Source: Mycobacterium ostraviense
GTDB lineage: Bacteria > Actinomycetota > Actinomycetes > Mycobacteriales > Mycobacteriaceae
Direction of reading: 5' to 3'
Length of the DNA: 64,000 nt
Assembly: GCF_002705925.1 (NCBI RefSeq)
Contig: NZ_NKRE01000001.1
Coordinates: 2,312,286 to 2,376,285, forward strand
Part shown: one piece after another, positions 48,320 through 59,507 of the stretch
Position numbering within the stretch: position 1 is the stretch's first letter
Layout of the letters: each line of letters opens with the position of its first letter
Position numbers and translations under genes: made by a program
The notes under the pieces: generated by a model
The model's input: only the letters and a program-made list of their open reading frames with translations
Database searches by the model: none
What the model was told of the DNA's origin: nothing

Positions 48320-49420
48320 TTGCGCATCAATGAGGCCGCCGATCTGGGACCGCGGCGGGCGCTGACGGGCGAGCAGTTGCCGCCGCTGTTGAGCGCCACC
48401 GCCGCCGCCCAACGCGCCGGGCACATCAACAGCGCGCATCCGGGTGATCCGCACCTTCCTTCAGCAGCTGCCCAGCTTCGTCGGCCTGGCCCTCCGCGAC
48501 AAAGCCGAAGCCGACCTGGCCCGCCTCGGCAAAAAACACCGCCCCGACCAACTCGAGCGCCTGGCCGCCAAGATGGCCGACTGCCTCAACCCCGACGGCA
48601 ATGTCACCGACACCGACCGCGCCCGCCGGCGTGGCATCACCATCGGCAACCAAGGCCCCGACGGCATGTCGGCGATCAGCGGATACCTGACCCCCGAAGC
48701 CCGCGCCACCTGGGATGCGCTGCTGGCCAAACTGGCTGCCCCGGGCATGTGCAACCCCGAGGACCTCACCCCTGTCTCAGCGGCACCCCCACCGGAACCG
48801 CGATCGAGTCCGACACTCGCAGCGCCGCCCAACGCACCCATGACGCGATCGACACCGCGTTGCGGGCCATGCTGTGCTCGACTGATCTGGGTCAACACAA
48901 TGGGCTGCCCGCGACCATCATCGTGTCCACCACGCTGGCCGAGCTGGAATCCGCCAGCGGCCACGCGCTGACCGGCGGCGGCACCCTGCTGCCCATGCAC
49001 GATGTGATCCGGCTGGCCTCCCATGCCCATTACTTGCGGATTTTCACCAGAGGACGCGAGCTGGGCCTGTATCACACCAAACGCATCGCCACACCCGGAC
49101 AACGAATCGTGTTGTACGCCAAGGACCGAGGCTGCTCATTTCCCACTGCGAAGTGCCGGGCTACCTCACCGAGGTACACCATGGACCTCCCCCAATGCCA
49201 ACAAACCAACATCGACGACCTGGCATTGGGCTGCGGACCCCACCACCAGCTGGTTACCTCCGGCGGCTGGACCACCCGCAAACTCAGCGACGGAACCACC
49301 GAATGGATCCCACCGGCGCACCTGGACTCGTCTGGATCAACGGGCCAACCCAGAACCAACACCTACTTCCACCCGGAAAAGCTGTTACACCACGACAACA
49401 AAGACGGCGACGACCCGTGA
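48320..49420 (+). pseudogene. DUF222/HNH (13E12-type) pseudogene with several frameshifts
   Basis: Family sequence is spread over more than one frame: [20 protein letters not shown] to about 48440, then [20 protein letters not shown] in another frame from about 48444 to 48770, then a return to the first frame ([25 protein letters not shown]). In the HNH part the pieces [18 protein letters not shown] and [17 protein letters not shown] are again in different frames, so the catalytic histidine pair is out of frame. The N-terminal part is missing too. It ends with the family tail [19 protein letters not shown]. It occupies the place of Rv0420c in H37Rv. Confidence 0.85.
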
Positions 49421-49473
49421 TCACCGGCGGGGGCTGAGCTTGTTGCAGCGCGCCGGATCCCCGGCAAGCCCGG

Positions 49474-49941
49474 TCAGGGAACGCTGTCCCACTGCTGCTC
49501 GGGTGCACCGGCGTTGCACCATCGGGTGGATACCCACGTCCCCGGGTCGGGGCCGCCGAGAACCGCGAGGCACCCCCCAAGGTCATTCGTCACCTGGCCG
49601 TTGGACTGGATGGTCCAATGCTGGCTGATCCAATTGGTGCAGGGATTGAGTTTCGCCCACCAACCCTCCCCCGGTTGTGTCAGGCACTCCCCGGGGAAGG
49701 CCACGCTTTCGATCTCCTGACCATTGAGATTCCAGCGCTGGAAGCCTGTCCCATTGCAGGGGTTGATCACCACCGGGCTGACCCAGCTGCCGCTCGGGGC
49801 GTCCAGACAGACATCGCCTAATCGGCTTTTCAACTGGACCGGGCCGTCGGCATGTGCCACACCGGCGTTGAGCAGGGCGAGACCCAAGACTGCACCGACC
49901 ACGGCAGGGGCGCGGCGCCCACCGCACATCAACCGCGGCAT
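49474..49941 (-). CDS. Secreted ricin-B-type (beta-trefoil) lectin, Rv1419-like
   Basis: 155 aa. A signal peptide (cleavage near AHADG, residue ~32) is followed by one beta-trefoil domain: KSRLGDVCLDAPSGSW, INPCNGTGFQRWNL, LNPCTNWISQHWTI and PGTWVSTRWCNAGAPEQQWD, with the QxW motifs of carbohydrate-binding trefoils. It closely resembles my memory of M. tuberculosis sMTL-13 (Rv1419), a secreted lectin and antigen, but sits at a different locus. The ATG at 49941 has GGAGCTGGG upstream; a longer frame to 50124 has no better start. Confidence 0.88.
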   Translation of the reverse strand: MPRLMCGGRRAPAVVGAVLGLALLNAGVAHADGPVQLKSRLGDVCLDAPSGSWVSPVVINPCNGTGFQRWNLNGQEIESVAFPGECLTQPGEGWWAKLNPCTNWISQHWTIQSNGQVTNDLGGCLAVLGGPDPGTWVSTRWCNAGAPEQQWDSVP

Positions 49942-50157
49942 CCCAGCTCCACCATCGTGTCGAACCACCTCACCCACCCGGCAGCGCAGCTCTCGCCGAA
50001 ACCACACCCGCCGCAGCCGGTTTGCCGCGGATAACCAGATCCTTACCTTAGCCTGCACCGAGCCACTCTGCATCTGGTAACTCGCTCCTTGCCCGACGCT
50101 GTCCAATAATCCCTTGCACAGCAACGGAATTCGAGTTCCCGAATGCGGCCGGCCGCG

Positions 50158-51654
50158 CTACAACGCGTAACGCGAATAGCAGGCCTCCATGTCGCCACCC
50201 ACTCCGGCACGAAATGCCGCGATCCGGGTGAACCCGGCCGGCACGCTGATCCCGTCGGCGTCGCTGGCCACCATGTGGTTGGTCAGCAGTCCGGAAACGG
50301 CTTCGTCGAGATCACCGGCGGTGAGAATGAGTTGCTGACCGGACGGCAGTTCGATCGGCTCGGCCATTTTCCGGTGCGCGACGCCGGTCAGGCAGGCCGT
50401 CCGCAGGGCGGTCCACGGACTCTGCATCGCCAGCCCGCGTTCATGCTGCGCCGCCAGTGCGTATCTTGACATCACGATCGACAACGCGGTGTCATCGCCT
50501 TGCGGCAACGACTGCTCGTCGGTGCCGGCGACCTTTCCCATGGTCGCCAACGCCGGCAGGTCGACGACGATCGTGTTGCTGGCCGGACAGTATGACGCCG
50601 GCGGACTGGGCTTGGCATCTCGGCAACCGGCCGGCTGGTAGGACAGCGTGGGCGGATTCTTGGGCGAAAAGATCTTGCCCATCAGCTCCATCAGCGTCTT
50701 CAGTGTGTCTTCGTTGATCGCGACCTCACCGGTCTCCGGGTTCCCGCTGCTGTCGACCCGCAGGCCTTTCGGCAGATCCCCACGGCGCCGCTCGATCTCG
50801 GCCTTGTTGATCGCCGCACACGCCTCGGTCCCGCTGAGGAAGCCCATCTGGAAGGCGCTGACGCGGTCCAGGGCGGACCCGTGTTCGTCGTCGTTCTCCG
50901 CGTCCGCGTCCATCACCGGGTCGCGGGTGGTGATGATCCCGGCGAGCACGTGGTCGAGGCCGTCCGCGGTGCTCAGCGTGAAGCGCGGCGACTTACCCGC
51001 GGCGACCCAGTACAAATAGACGCCGGCGAAGCAATCCGCTTGTTGCTCACGGACAATGGTGGCATCGTTGCGGGTCACCAACTTCGCCATCACCTGCAGG
51101 GCATGCCCGAACTCGTGTGCTAACACGCCGGTGACGGAGATGTCGCCGAAATACTTCTCGGCGACCGGCATGAACACTCCGCGGTCCCAGGCGATCATGT
51201 TGCAGCGCGAAGTGAAGAACGCGTTGACCAACTGGTAGGTCTCGTTGTGGCAGACCATCGGGCTGCTGGGATCGTCGGAGTCGTAGGACACCAGTTTGTC
51301 GACGGGCTTGAACGTGCCCTTGAGGGCTTCGCTGTAGACCGCTTTCCAGTAATCCTGGATGTCGTTGACCGACAGCAACGACAACTTGTCGATCGGTCCG
51401 TTGTTGGTGTTGATCACCGTGCCGGTCGGAGCGGGCCCGTCGGGACGGGGGCCGCTGGGACCGTTGGTGGCGGGCAGACCTCCTACCCGGAACGGGTCGT
51501 TGAGGATCGACAGCGCGCGTCCCCCCACCATCGTGGTACAACCGGCCACCACCAGCATGGCACCCAGGCCGGCTGCCGCGGCGCGTAGTGATGCGGTCAG
51601 CCCGCGTGTGCGTCGCCGCCGCAATTGACGTCTTGCCCGACCGCAGTTATCCAT
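50158..51654 (-). CDS. lpqM: Lipoprotein metallopeptidase LpqM
   Basis: 498 aa, the H37Rv Rv0419 length. An Arg-rich N-terminus and hydrophobic helix end in the lipobox VAGC (C39). The extracytoplasmic domain carries the zinc-protease motif HEFGH (180-184) and, further on, REQQADCFAGVYL, as in putative neutral zinc metallopeptidases. C-terminal part contains NTIVVDLPALATMGK and a final YSRYAL. Substrate unknown; the M. tuberculosis gene has been connected with recombination/conjugation phenotypes in other mycobacteria, which I cannot verify. Confidence 0.92.
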   Translation of the reverse strand: MDNCGRARRQLRRRRTRGLTASLRAAAAGLGAMLVVAGCTTMVGGRALSILNDPFRVGGLPATNGPSGPRPDGPAPTGTVINTNNGPIDKLSLLSVNDIQDYWKAVYSEALKGTFKPVDKLVSYDSDDPSSPMVCHNETYQLVNAFFTSRCNMIAWDRGVFMPVAEKYFGDISVTGVLAHEFGHALQVMAKLVTRNDATIVREQQADCFAGVYLYWVAAGKSPRFTLSTADGLDHVLAGIITTRDPVMDADAENDDEHGSALDRVSAFQMGFLSGTEACAAINKAEIERRRGDLPKGLRVDSSGNPETGEVAINEDTLKTLMELMGKIFSPKNPPTLSYQPAGCRDAKPSPPASYCPASNTIVVDLPALATMGKVAGTDEQSLPQGDDTALSIVMSRYALAAQHERGLAMQSPWTALRTACLTGVAHRKMAEPIELPSGQQLILTAGDLDEAVSGLLTNHMVASDADGISVPAGFTRIAAFRAGVGGDMEACYSRYAL

Positions 51655-51794
51655 ATAATCGACCCCGATCCCGACCGGCCTGCACCCAAGGGTCCCAGTT
51701 TAGATCGGTTGATTGGAAGTCAGTGCGCAAACCAAGCAGCGACGCCGCAAAAAGTCCGGGTGCCGCATACGGCCCGAGCAGGCCGGTGCCACAA

Positions 51795-51822
51795 CGGTTT
51801 CTATACTTGCGGTTTCTATACT
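51795..51822 (+). repeat. Two direct copies of CGGTTTCTATACT
   Basis: Copies at 51795-51807 and 51810-51822 (15-base period) in the gap between lpqM and the LpqL-like gene. On the minus strand they read AGTATAGAAACCG. They are AT-rich compared with surroundings and may be activator sites or duplicated promoter elements of lpqM. Confidence 0.7.
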
Positions 51823-51859
51823 CGCCGGACCTGCCGGACTCCGCCCGGCGCGGCAGCCG

Positions 51860-53320
51860 CTACGACACCGGCGCGCGATGGCGCTTGTCGTGTGGGGTGA
51901 CGCCGTTGACGCCCGCGATGGACTGCGCATAGCTGCCCACCGCGAACGCCACCGCCGAGCCCATCACGGCCAGTGCTTGCCTGTTGACGTTGTCGGCGGT
52001 GTCCCGGACGCTCAGGTAATTGGGATCGAATGCGACGCCGGCCTGGCCGCCCCAAAGGCGTGCCTGCACAGTAGTTTTCGTCTGGGAGGCGCCGGTGGTC
52101 AGACCGCCGATCGGCACACCGGCGATCAGGAACGGATGGTAGTCGGCACTGGCGGTCAGCGGCATGTCGGCGGGCCGCTTACCCGCCAGGTTCACATAGC
52201 CAGCAAGGGTGCGTTCGATCCCGGCCGAACCTTCCGGCACATCGGCTGACGCCACACCGGGACCCGGCGGGCCGGACTGGTCGCCGTCGTCGGTGAAGAA
52301 ACCCGCGTTGGGCGAGCCCAGCATGTCGAAATTCAGGTACATCGCGATGTTGTTGAGCTGTTCGCCATTCAGACCAAAGACGTAGTCCATCGCGCCGGTG
52401 AGCCCGGCGCCCCAGAAGGCGAACCGCACCGCATTGTTCACCGGCGGCAGCGGCCCCAACTGCAGCGCCGTTTCCAGCACCGCGGCCACCCCGGACCCGC
52501 CGTCGTTGATGCCCGGGCCCCCGGCTGGGCTGTCGAGATGTGCGCCGAGCATGATCACCTCGTTCGGCGATCCGGTTTTGGTCTGCGCCAGCACATTTCG
52601 CGATGTGATCTTGACGTTCTCGGTGTCCAGCACCAGCCGCACCGGGGCGGTTGCGCGTCCCAGGGCAGCGGCGACGTTGGCGTCGACCACCGCGACGGGC
52701 ACGGTGAGCTGGTTGTAGTAGCCGGGGCTGAAGAGAGTCGGCGGGCTTCCCTGTCTCGTGGGCTCACTTACCACGATCAGCCCGATAGCACCTTTGGCGA
52801 GCGCACTGTTCTGCTTGTCGACCACCGAACAGCGCGTATCGTCCACCACGGCGATCGCGCTCTTCGGCAGGACGGACGGGTAGTCGCCGACGGCGCAGCC
52901 GGCTGGTTGGGTGGGCCGTACCGGCTGGCCGGTCAGGCCACCGGGTGGCGTCCGAACCAGCAGCGAGGCCTGGTCGACGGGATAACTGCGGCCGGCGACC
53001 GTCAGCGCCGGTTTGCCCTGCGACGCCGTGTACACCCGCTCGAACTGTGCTGTCGACACCTCAAAACCCTTGGTGCGCAGTGCGTTCGCCACATAGTCGA
53101 CGCTGGCGTCGTAGCCACGCGTACCCGTCGCCCGGTTGCCGTTGTTGGCGTTGGCGATGGCCTGCAGCGCCCGCAGGTGGGTGAACATCCCGTCGTCGGT
53201 GACCTTGCCGGCCAGCGTGCGACCCAGATCAGGGGCCGCGGCCGGCGGCGCGAGTTTGGGCGCCGAGCATGCGGTCAGCAGACAGGCCAGCACCAGCGTC
53301 GCTGTCAAGCTTCGCATCAT
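51860..53320 (-). CDS. LpqL-like lipoprotein of peptidase family M28 lacking catalytic residues
   Basis: 486 aa. Signal peptide with lipobox LTAC (C18), a PA domain insert (~135-235) and the M28 core. Compared with the neighbouring LpqL, the metal ligands H261 and D273 and D332 are kept, but the catalytic Glu-Glu pair of FWGAEE is replaced (FWGAGL, residues 302-307) and the final zinc ligand His is Leu436 (FDPNYLSVRD). It is therefore probably an inactive relative. It starts in the lpqL stop codon (ATGA). Confidence 0.88.
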   Translation of the reverse strand: MMRSLTATLVLACLLTACSAPKLAPPAAAPDLGRTLAGKVTDDGMFTHLRALQAIANANNGNRATGTRGYDASVDYVANALRTKGFEVSTAQFERVYTASQGKPALTVAGRSYPVDQASLLVRTPPGGLTGQPVRPTQPAGCAVGDYPSVLPKSAIAVVDDTRCSVVDKQNSALAKGAIGLIVVSEPTRQGSPPTLFSPGYYNQLTVPVAVVDANVAAALGRATAPVRLVLDTENVKITSRNVLAQTKTGSPNEVIMLGAHLDSPAGGPGINDGGSGVAAVLETALQLGPLPPVNNAVRFAFWGAGLTGAMDYVFGLNGEQLNNIAMYLNFDMLGSPNAGFFTDDGDQSGPPGPGVASADVPEGSAGIERTLAGYVNLAGKRPADMPLTASADYHPFLIAGVPIGGLTTGASQTKTTVQARLWGGQAGVAFDPNYLSVRDTADNVNRQALAVMGSAVAFAVGSYAQSIAGVNGVTPHDKRHRAPVS

Positions 53321-54816
53321 GGCTTGACGAGCACGTGACGGGTGCGATCCTCTATCGGGGGAACACCGTTACGGCCGGTCAGGTCCTGCGCGTACAGGCC
53401 CACGGCGTAGGCGACACCGGCGCCCTGGATGCCCAGCGCCGTGCGGTCGATGTGCTCTAAGGTGTCACCCTTTTGGTGATAGTTGGGATCGAAGGGCTCG
53501 TTTGCGGTGCCGCCCCACAGCTTTGCCTGCTCATCGGTCTTCTTGACCTCCGCGCCGGCGAAGAGCCCGCCGGACGGGATCCCCGCCAAGGTGAATCCGT
53601 CGTAGTCGGAACGACCGTCGAACGCGGTGTCCTGCGCGGTCTTGCCGGCCAACTTCAAATACGCGACCAGCAGCCGCTCGATTCCGGCCGAGCCTTCCGG
53701 CACCACCGGCTGGCCACGGCTGTCCAGTGGCAGCGACTGGTCTCCGTCATAGGCGAAGTAGCCCGGATTGGGGGAGGCCAGCATGTCGAAGTTCAGATAG
53801 AGCGCTATGTTCTTCAGCGCCTCGAGATTGAGCGACTCGACATAGTTGCGGGATCCGATCAGCCCTAGCTCTTCGGCACCCCAGAATCCGAATCGCACCG
53901 CGTTGTGCACGCGCGGCGAGTTGCCCAGTTGCACTGCGGTTTCCAGGACCGCGGCCACTCCGGAGCCGTTGTCGTTGATACCGGGCCCCTCGGCCACGCT
54001 GTCCAAATGCGCGCCTGCCATCACCACGTCGGCGGTGGACCCGGTTTTGGTCTGCGCAATGACGTTGCGCGCCTTGAAACTCTGGGTGCTCGCGGTGAGC
54101 TTGACGGTTGTGGGGCCGGACTTCGCGCGCAATTGCATGCCCACCGACTTGGTGACACCGACGACCGGGATCTTGACGTCGGTGTTGACCCCCAGGGTGC
54201 CGCCCATCGACTGCTCGTCGACGTTGTCGACGATGATCAGCGCCGCGACGCCCTGCTGGGCGGCGACGTCTTCTTTCTGGGCGAACTCGCAGCTGCCACG
54301 GTCCACCAGCGCCACCGCACCCCTTGCGGGCAGTTTGTCGTAGTCGGCGGCGGTGCAGCCCGGGCTGTCGTCGGTAGGAACCGACAGCAACGGTCCGCTC
54401 ACCCCGTCCGGGGCGGTGCCGAGACTGTACTCCAGCGCATGTGCCTCCACGGTCAGGCCACCGACGGTCACCGACCCCTTCTCGGCGTGGAACACCCGGG
54501 CCGAAAACTCGGGTGTCTGCACGTCAAAACCGCTGTTGCGCAAGGTGTTGACGACGTAGTCGACGCTGGCCTCATAGCCCGGGGTGCCTACCGCCCGGGT
54601 GCCGTTGTTGGCGTTGGCGATGTCCTGCAGTTTGGCCAGATGCGCCATCATCGCTTCGGTATGCACCCGGTTGTGCAACGCATCGGCGAACTCGGCCGCG
54701 GCCGGATTACCGGTAAAGGCCTGGGGACAGCCCGACGAATGAACACAACCGACCACCAGCAAGGCAACGACCACCACCACCACGGCCATCGCCGGGGTCC
54801 TTGATTTGTTCGCCAT
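53317..54816 (-). CDS. lpqL: Lipoprotein aminopeptidase LpqL (peptidase family M28)
   Basis: Zinc aminopeptidase anchored on the outer face of the membrane. 499 aa (H37Rv Rv0418, 500). Lipobox VVGC (C24); PA domain (~140-240); M28 core with GAHLDS (H270, D272), IND (D282), FWGAEELG (E315-E316), NFDM (D344) and FDPNYH (H447): all five zinc/catalytic positions are intact. The ATG at 54816 is preceded by TAATCT seven bases away; the longer frame to 54861 is not needed. Coupled downstream to the inactive paralog. Confidence 0.94.
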   Translation of the reverse strand: MANKSRTPAMAVVVVVVALLVVGCVHSSGCPQAFTGNPAAAEFADALHNRVHTEAMMAHLAKLQDIANANNGTRAVGTPGYEASVDYVVNTLRNSGFDVQTPEFSARVFHAEKGSVTVGGLTVEAHALEYSLGTAPDGVSGPLLSVPTDDSPGCTAADYDKLPARGAVALVDRGSCEFAQKEDVAAQQGVAALIIVDNVDEQSMGGTLGVNTDVKIPVVGVTKSVGMQLRAKSGPTTVKLTASTQSFKARNVIAQTKTGSTADVVMAGAHLDSVAEGPGINDNGSGVAAVLETAVQLGNSPRVHNAVRFGFWGAEELGLIGSRNYVESLNLEALKNIALYLNFDMLASPNPGYFAYDGDQSLPLDSRGQPVVPEGSAGIERLLVAYLKLAGKTAQDTAFDGRSDYDGFTLAGIPSGGLFAGAEVKKTDEQAKLWGGTANEPFDPNYHQKGDTLEHIDRTALGIQGAGVAYAVGLYAQDLTGRNGVPPIEDRTRHVLVKP

Positions 54817-54823
54817 CGCGCCC

Positions 54824-54829
54824 AGATTA
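54824..54829 (-). promoter_or_regulatory. -10 element of a leaderless lpqL transcript
   Basis: TAATCT on the minus strand, seven bases before the ATG at 54816. Confidence 0.55.
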
Positions 54830-54955
54830 GACCGCGGTCCAGGCATGGCGCCGCGTGACACCCATTCGGCGGGCGATCGATCCGGACTTAGTGAATGCAG
54901 GTGAACGCAACGATCAGACGAACCCAGCCGAACCCAGCCTCAGACAAACCCAGAC

Positions 54956-55381
54956 TCAGACAAACAACGCGCTGAACGGCGCAACCGGGATGTTGCGCAC
55001 CACGAACCAGGCCAGCACCAGCGACAGCGTCACCAGGGCCGCCCAGCGACTGCGCTGCCACCCGCGCATTCGCCGGCCTACCAGGCGACCATAAGTCCAC
55101 GCCAGGTAGGCCCACACCAAGAGCACCACCGCCGCCAGGCCGAGAGCGTTGAATCTGGCGGCGGCCAACAGATTGCCGTGCATCAGGCTGTACAGCATTC
55201 GCAGGCTGCCACAGCCGGGACAATCGATACCCAGCAATGCCTTGGTGGGGCATACCGGCAGCGGACCGTTCGGCGTTGTCGGGTCCCCCACCCAGACAAC
55301 GGCGCATACCGACATGGTGGCCGCGGCCACCAGCAGTGGCGCACCCAACCGCAACGGCACCGATCCTTGGTGGGTCACCAT
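54956..55381 (-). CDS. DUF2752 membrane protein
   Basis: 141 aa with about three membrane helices. The DUF2752 signature is present: LPVCPTKALLGIDCPGCGSL followed by RMLYSLMHGNLLAAARFNAL. AAGGCGAG precedes the ATG. The stop codon of the upstream CD225-like gene is nine bases away, so the two are one operon. Function unknown; the CPGCG motif could bind a metal or form a disulfide. Confidence 0.88.
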   Translation of the reverse strand: MVTHQGSVPLRLGAPLLVAAATMSVCAVVWVGDPTTPNGPLPVCPTKALLGIDCPGCGSLRMLYSLMHGNLLAAARFNALGLAAVVLLVWAYLAWTYGRLVGRRMRGWQRSRWAALVTLSLVLAWFVVRNIPVAPFSALFV

Positions 55382-55390
55382 GTACTCGCC

Positions 55391-55720
55391 TTAGAACATC
55401 CCCACGAGCATGGCCGCGCTCGACGTCCCGGCGTTCAGCGCGCCGACCGCCATCAAGATGCCGTAGATGACGATCACGATTACGCCGGCGATGGCCGACC
55501 ACATCACGAACTTCTTGGCGCTGTCGGCGGCCGCCTGGGCCTCTGCATAGCGCCCCTGTGCCCACAGCCCACTGACCTGGGTGGACTTGACGATCGCAAC
55601 GATCCCGAGCGGAAGACAGCAGAACAACGTCACCAGAATGGACCACACCAAGTAGTTGTCAGGTTGTTGCCCGGCAGGTGGCTGCTGCGGTGGGTAACCA
55701 GGCGGTGGTGGTTGTGTCAT
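55391..55720 (-). CDS. CD225/dispanin-like membrane protein
   Basis: 109 aa: a Pro/Gln-rich cytosolic N-terminus (PPPPGYPPQQPPAGQQP) and the dispanin pattern of two membrane helices joined by a short loop, NYLVWSILVTLFCCLPLGIV followed by AIVKSTQVSGLWAQGRYAEA and a second helix ending near the C-terminus. This is the bacterial relative of interferon-induced transmembrane proteins. Function unknown. Forms an operon with the DUF2752 gene; the same pairing is common in actinobacteria as I recall. Confidence 0.88.
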   Translation of the reverse strand: MTQPPPPGYPPQQPPAGQQPDNYLVWSILVTLFCCLPLGIVAIVKSTQVSGLWAQGRYAEAQAAADSAKKFVMWSAIAGVIVIVIYGILMAVGALNAGTSSAAMLVGMF

Positions 55721-56225
55721 GAAAACTCCAGATCAAGAGAAGTTAGCTGGCCTAAAGCGGTGCTTACCATACCCGAGAGCCGTCCTGACGGCATCACCTA
55801 AGCGGAAAAATCCGCGCGGCGGCGGGCAACCGCTGAACCGCTTCCATGGCGCAACGCGGCGCCCCTGTCCGAATCGGCTCGACCCGGATGACCCCCGGGG
55901 GCAATCGTTTACCGCTGCCACCAGGGTCAGCCGGAGCGAGAATCAGTGGTCAAACTCGGGCGAAAGGAATTGTGCGACTATTCATTTCACCAATCATCGG
56001 CACCAGCGCCCAGACGTGCTGGCAGCTTGATCAATGTCGGCCGCACACCGAAATTAATGTCACAACAGACAATTTCCAACAGAATATGTGTTCGGCCGGG
56101 GACATAGCCTCGTCACGGCCCTCCCATGCCGATCGACGAAGCCCTGTTTTCCGACGAGCGACACCAATACACTCACCGATGTCAACGCAGCCGCATCGTC
56201 GGTCCGACACACCAAGGAGTCAAGG
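55721..56225. other. Long intergenic region between the CD225 gene and the secreted protein gene
   Basis: 505 bases, divergent on both sides. The part from 55970 to 56100 is AT-rich for this genome (AATTAATGTCACAAC, CAATTTCCAACAGAATATG). A TACACT hexamer at 56168-56173 could be the -10 of the secreted protein gene, giving a leader of about 45 bases. Open frames in this region (for example 55846-56469) lack family resemblance. I see no conserved small RNA or riboswitch. Confidence 0.5.
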
Positions 56226-56747
56226 ATGTCTCACTTCATCACCGCGCTGCGAGCCGCGGCGGCTGCAGCACTCATGGGTAGCCTCGCCTGCCTGGGTACT
56301 GCCACCGCGAACGCGGACCCCACCGGCACTGCGTCCGACGTCAACACCCTCGCCGGTTCGGTGTCGAAGGGTTACGGCCTCAACAACTGCACGGCCCAGA
56401 CGATCACCAGTGGCGAACTCGCCGCGCTTTCCTGCGGGCAAAACCCCGACGCCGCGGGACCCGCCCTAGCCAAGTACATCCTCTTCGCCACCCCCGACGA
56501 CATGAACGGATCATTCAAGGCCAGCATCAAGGACGAAACCCTCACCGCGTGCGGGGACAGCGGCCAGTCGCCGACCACCTGGCGCCAGGGCAGCGCGGGC
56601 GCCACGGCCGGACAGGTGGCCTGCGGCACCTACCAGGGTGCCGCCGAGATCATCTGGACCACCGACGCCAAGAACGTGCTCAGCTACATCCGTGCCGGCA
56701 ACTCGGATGTCCCCGCGCTTTACCAGTGGTGGCGGACCAACGGCTGA
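56226..56747 (+). CDS. Secreted protein resembling the extracellular sensor domain of mycobacterial Ser/Thr kinases
   Basis: 173 aa. Sec signal peptide (LRAAAAAALMGSLACLGTAT, cleavage near ANADP, residue ~31). The mature part has four cysteines in the pattern NNC, LSCGQNP, LTACGDSG and VACGTYQGA and ends YQWWRTNG. This pattern recalls the C-terminal extracellular domain I remember from several mycobacterial PknJ-like kinases; here it is stand-alone. Ribosome binding site AAGGAG before the ATG. The similarity is from memory and should be taken as tentative. Confidence 0.75.
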   Translation: MSHFITALRAAAAAALMGSLACLGTATANADPTGTASDVNTLAGSVSKGYGLNNCTAQTITSGELAALSCGQNPDAAGPALAKYILFATPDDMNGSFKASIKDETLTACGDSGQSPTTWRQGSAGATAGQVACGTYQGAAEIIWTTDAKNVLSYIRAGNSDVPALYQWWRTNG

Positions 56748-56750
56748 CGC

Positions 56751-58477
<1,727 letters not shown>

Positions 58478-58481
<4 letters not shown>

Positions 58482-59500
58482 GCGCTCGCTCCGACCGCAG
58501 CGAGTTCGGACATGATCTGCTCGGCCGTCCACGGCGCCAACAGGAATCCCGACCGGCCATGGCCCGCGGCGACTAGGGTCCGCTCGTCCAGGCGCTGCAC
58601 GATCGGCAGGTTGTCGGGCGTCATCGGCCGCAGTCCCGCCGAGCACTCGGCCAATTCGTACTCACCCAGGGCCGGCAGCACCGCGCACGCGTCGTCCAGC
58701 AGGTCACGCACGCCCGACACCACCGGCGCGGTGTCGCGGCCGTGTTCATACTGGGTGGCGCCCACCACCACCCCGTCCGCCCGCGGCACCAGATACACCT
58801 GGCGACCGTGGACCCGTGCGCGAATCACTCGCCGCGACAACGGCATACAACCTTTGCGCCAGCGCAGCCGCAGTACCTCCCCCTTCACCGGGCGCACCGG
58901 CAGCCCGGGCCACAACGCGGGGGCGTCGATGCCGTTGGCGATCACCACCGCGTCCCCCTCAGCCTCGGACAGCCCGGTCACCGGAGCGGCCCAGGCGACG
59001 CCGAGTCGCTCACAGTCCACGGTCAGCGCGTCGAGCAATGCGCGGTTGTCGACCGCCAGTTCGGTAGGCGCGCGAAAGCCGTGCCGGATCCCTTGTGCCA
59101 GCAGCGGTTCGACGTCGCGGGCGGCCGACTCCCACACCACCGGATGCCCTTGCTGCGACAACCAGTCCGCAACGGTATGCAGGTCGGCGACGTCGGCCCG
59201 GTCGACAGCCACCACCAGCGACTCGCGGGCGGTGACCACGTGTGACGGCAGCCCGTCCAGGAAACCGCCGACGTGCCACAGCCGCAGCGACTCCAGCCCG
59301 AGCCGCAACAACCGTTCCTCACCCGGCCAGCCTTCGCTGTGCGGGGCGATCATGCCGCCGGCGACCCACGACGCGCCGGACTCACCGCTGCGATGCACCC
59401 GCACCGACCATCCGGCCCGGGCCGCCCGGCGCGCCACCGACAACCCGATGACGCCGCCGCCGATGACGGCCAATGACCCCGCGGGTGTGGGTGCTGACAT
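58478..59500 (-). CDS. thiO: Glycine oxidase ThiO
   Basis: FAD enzyme that oxidises glycine to the imine used by ThiG. 340 aa of the DAO family: Rossmann motif AVIGGGVIGLSVARRAARAG, SWVAGGMIAPHSEG, VKGEVLRLRWRKG and LVAAGHGRSGFLLAPWTAE at the end. The ATG at 59500 directly follows the riboswitch with AAGGGAGCAAGG as binding site; the ORF itself extends seven codons further into the riboswitch. Confidence 0.95.
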
Positions 59501-59507
59501 CCTTGCT

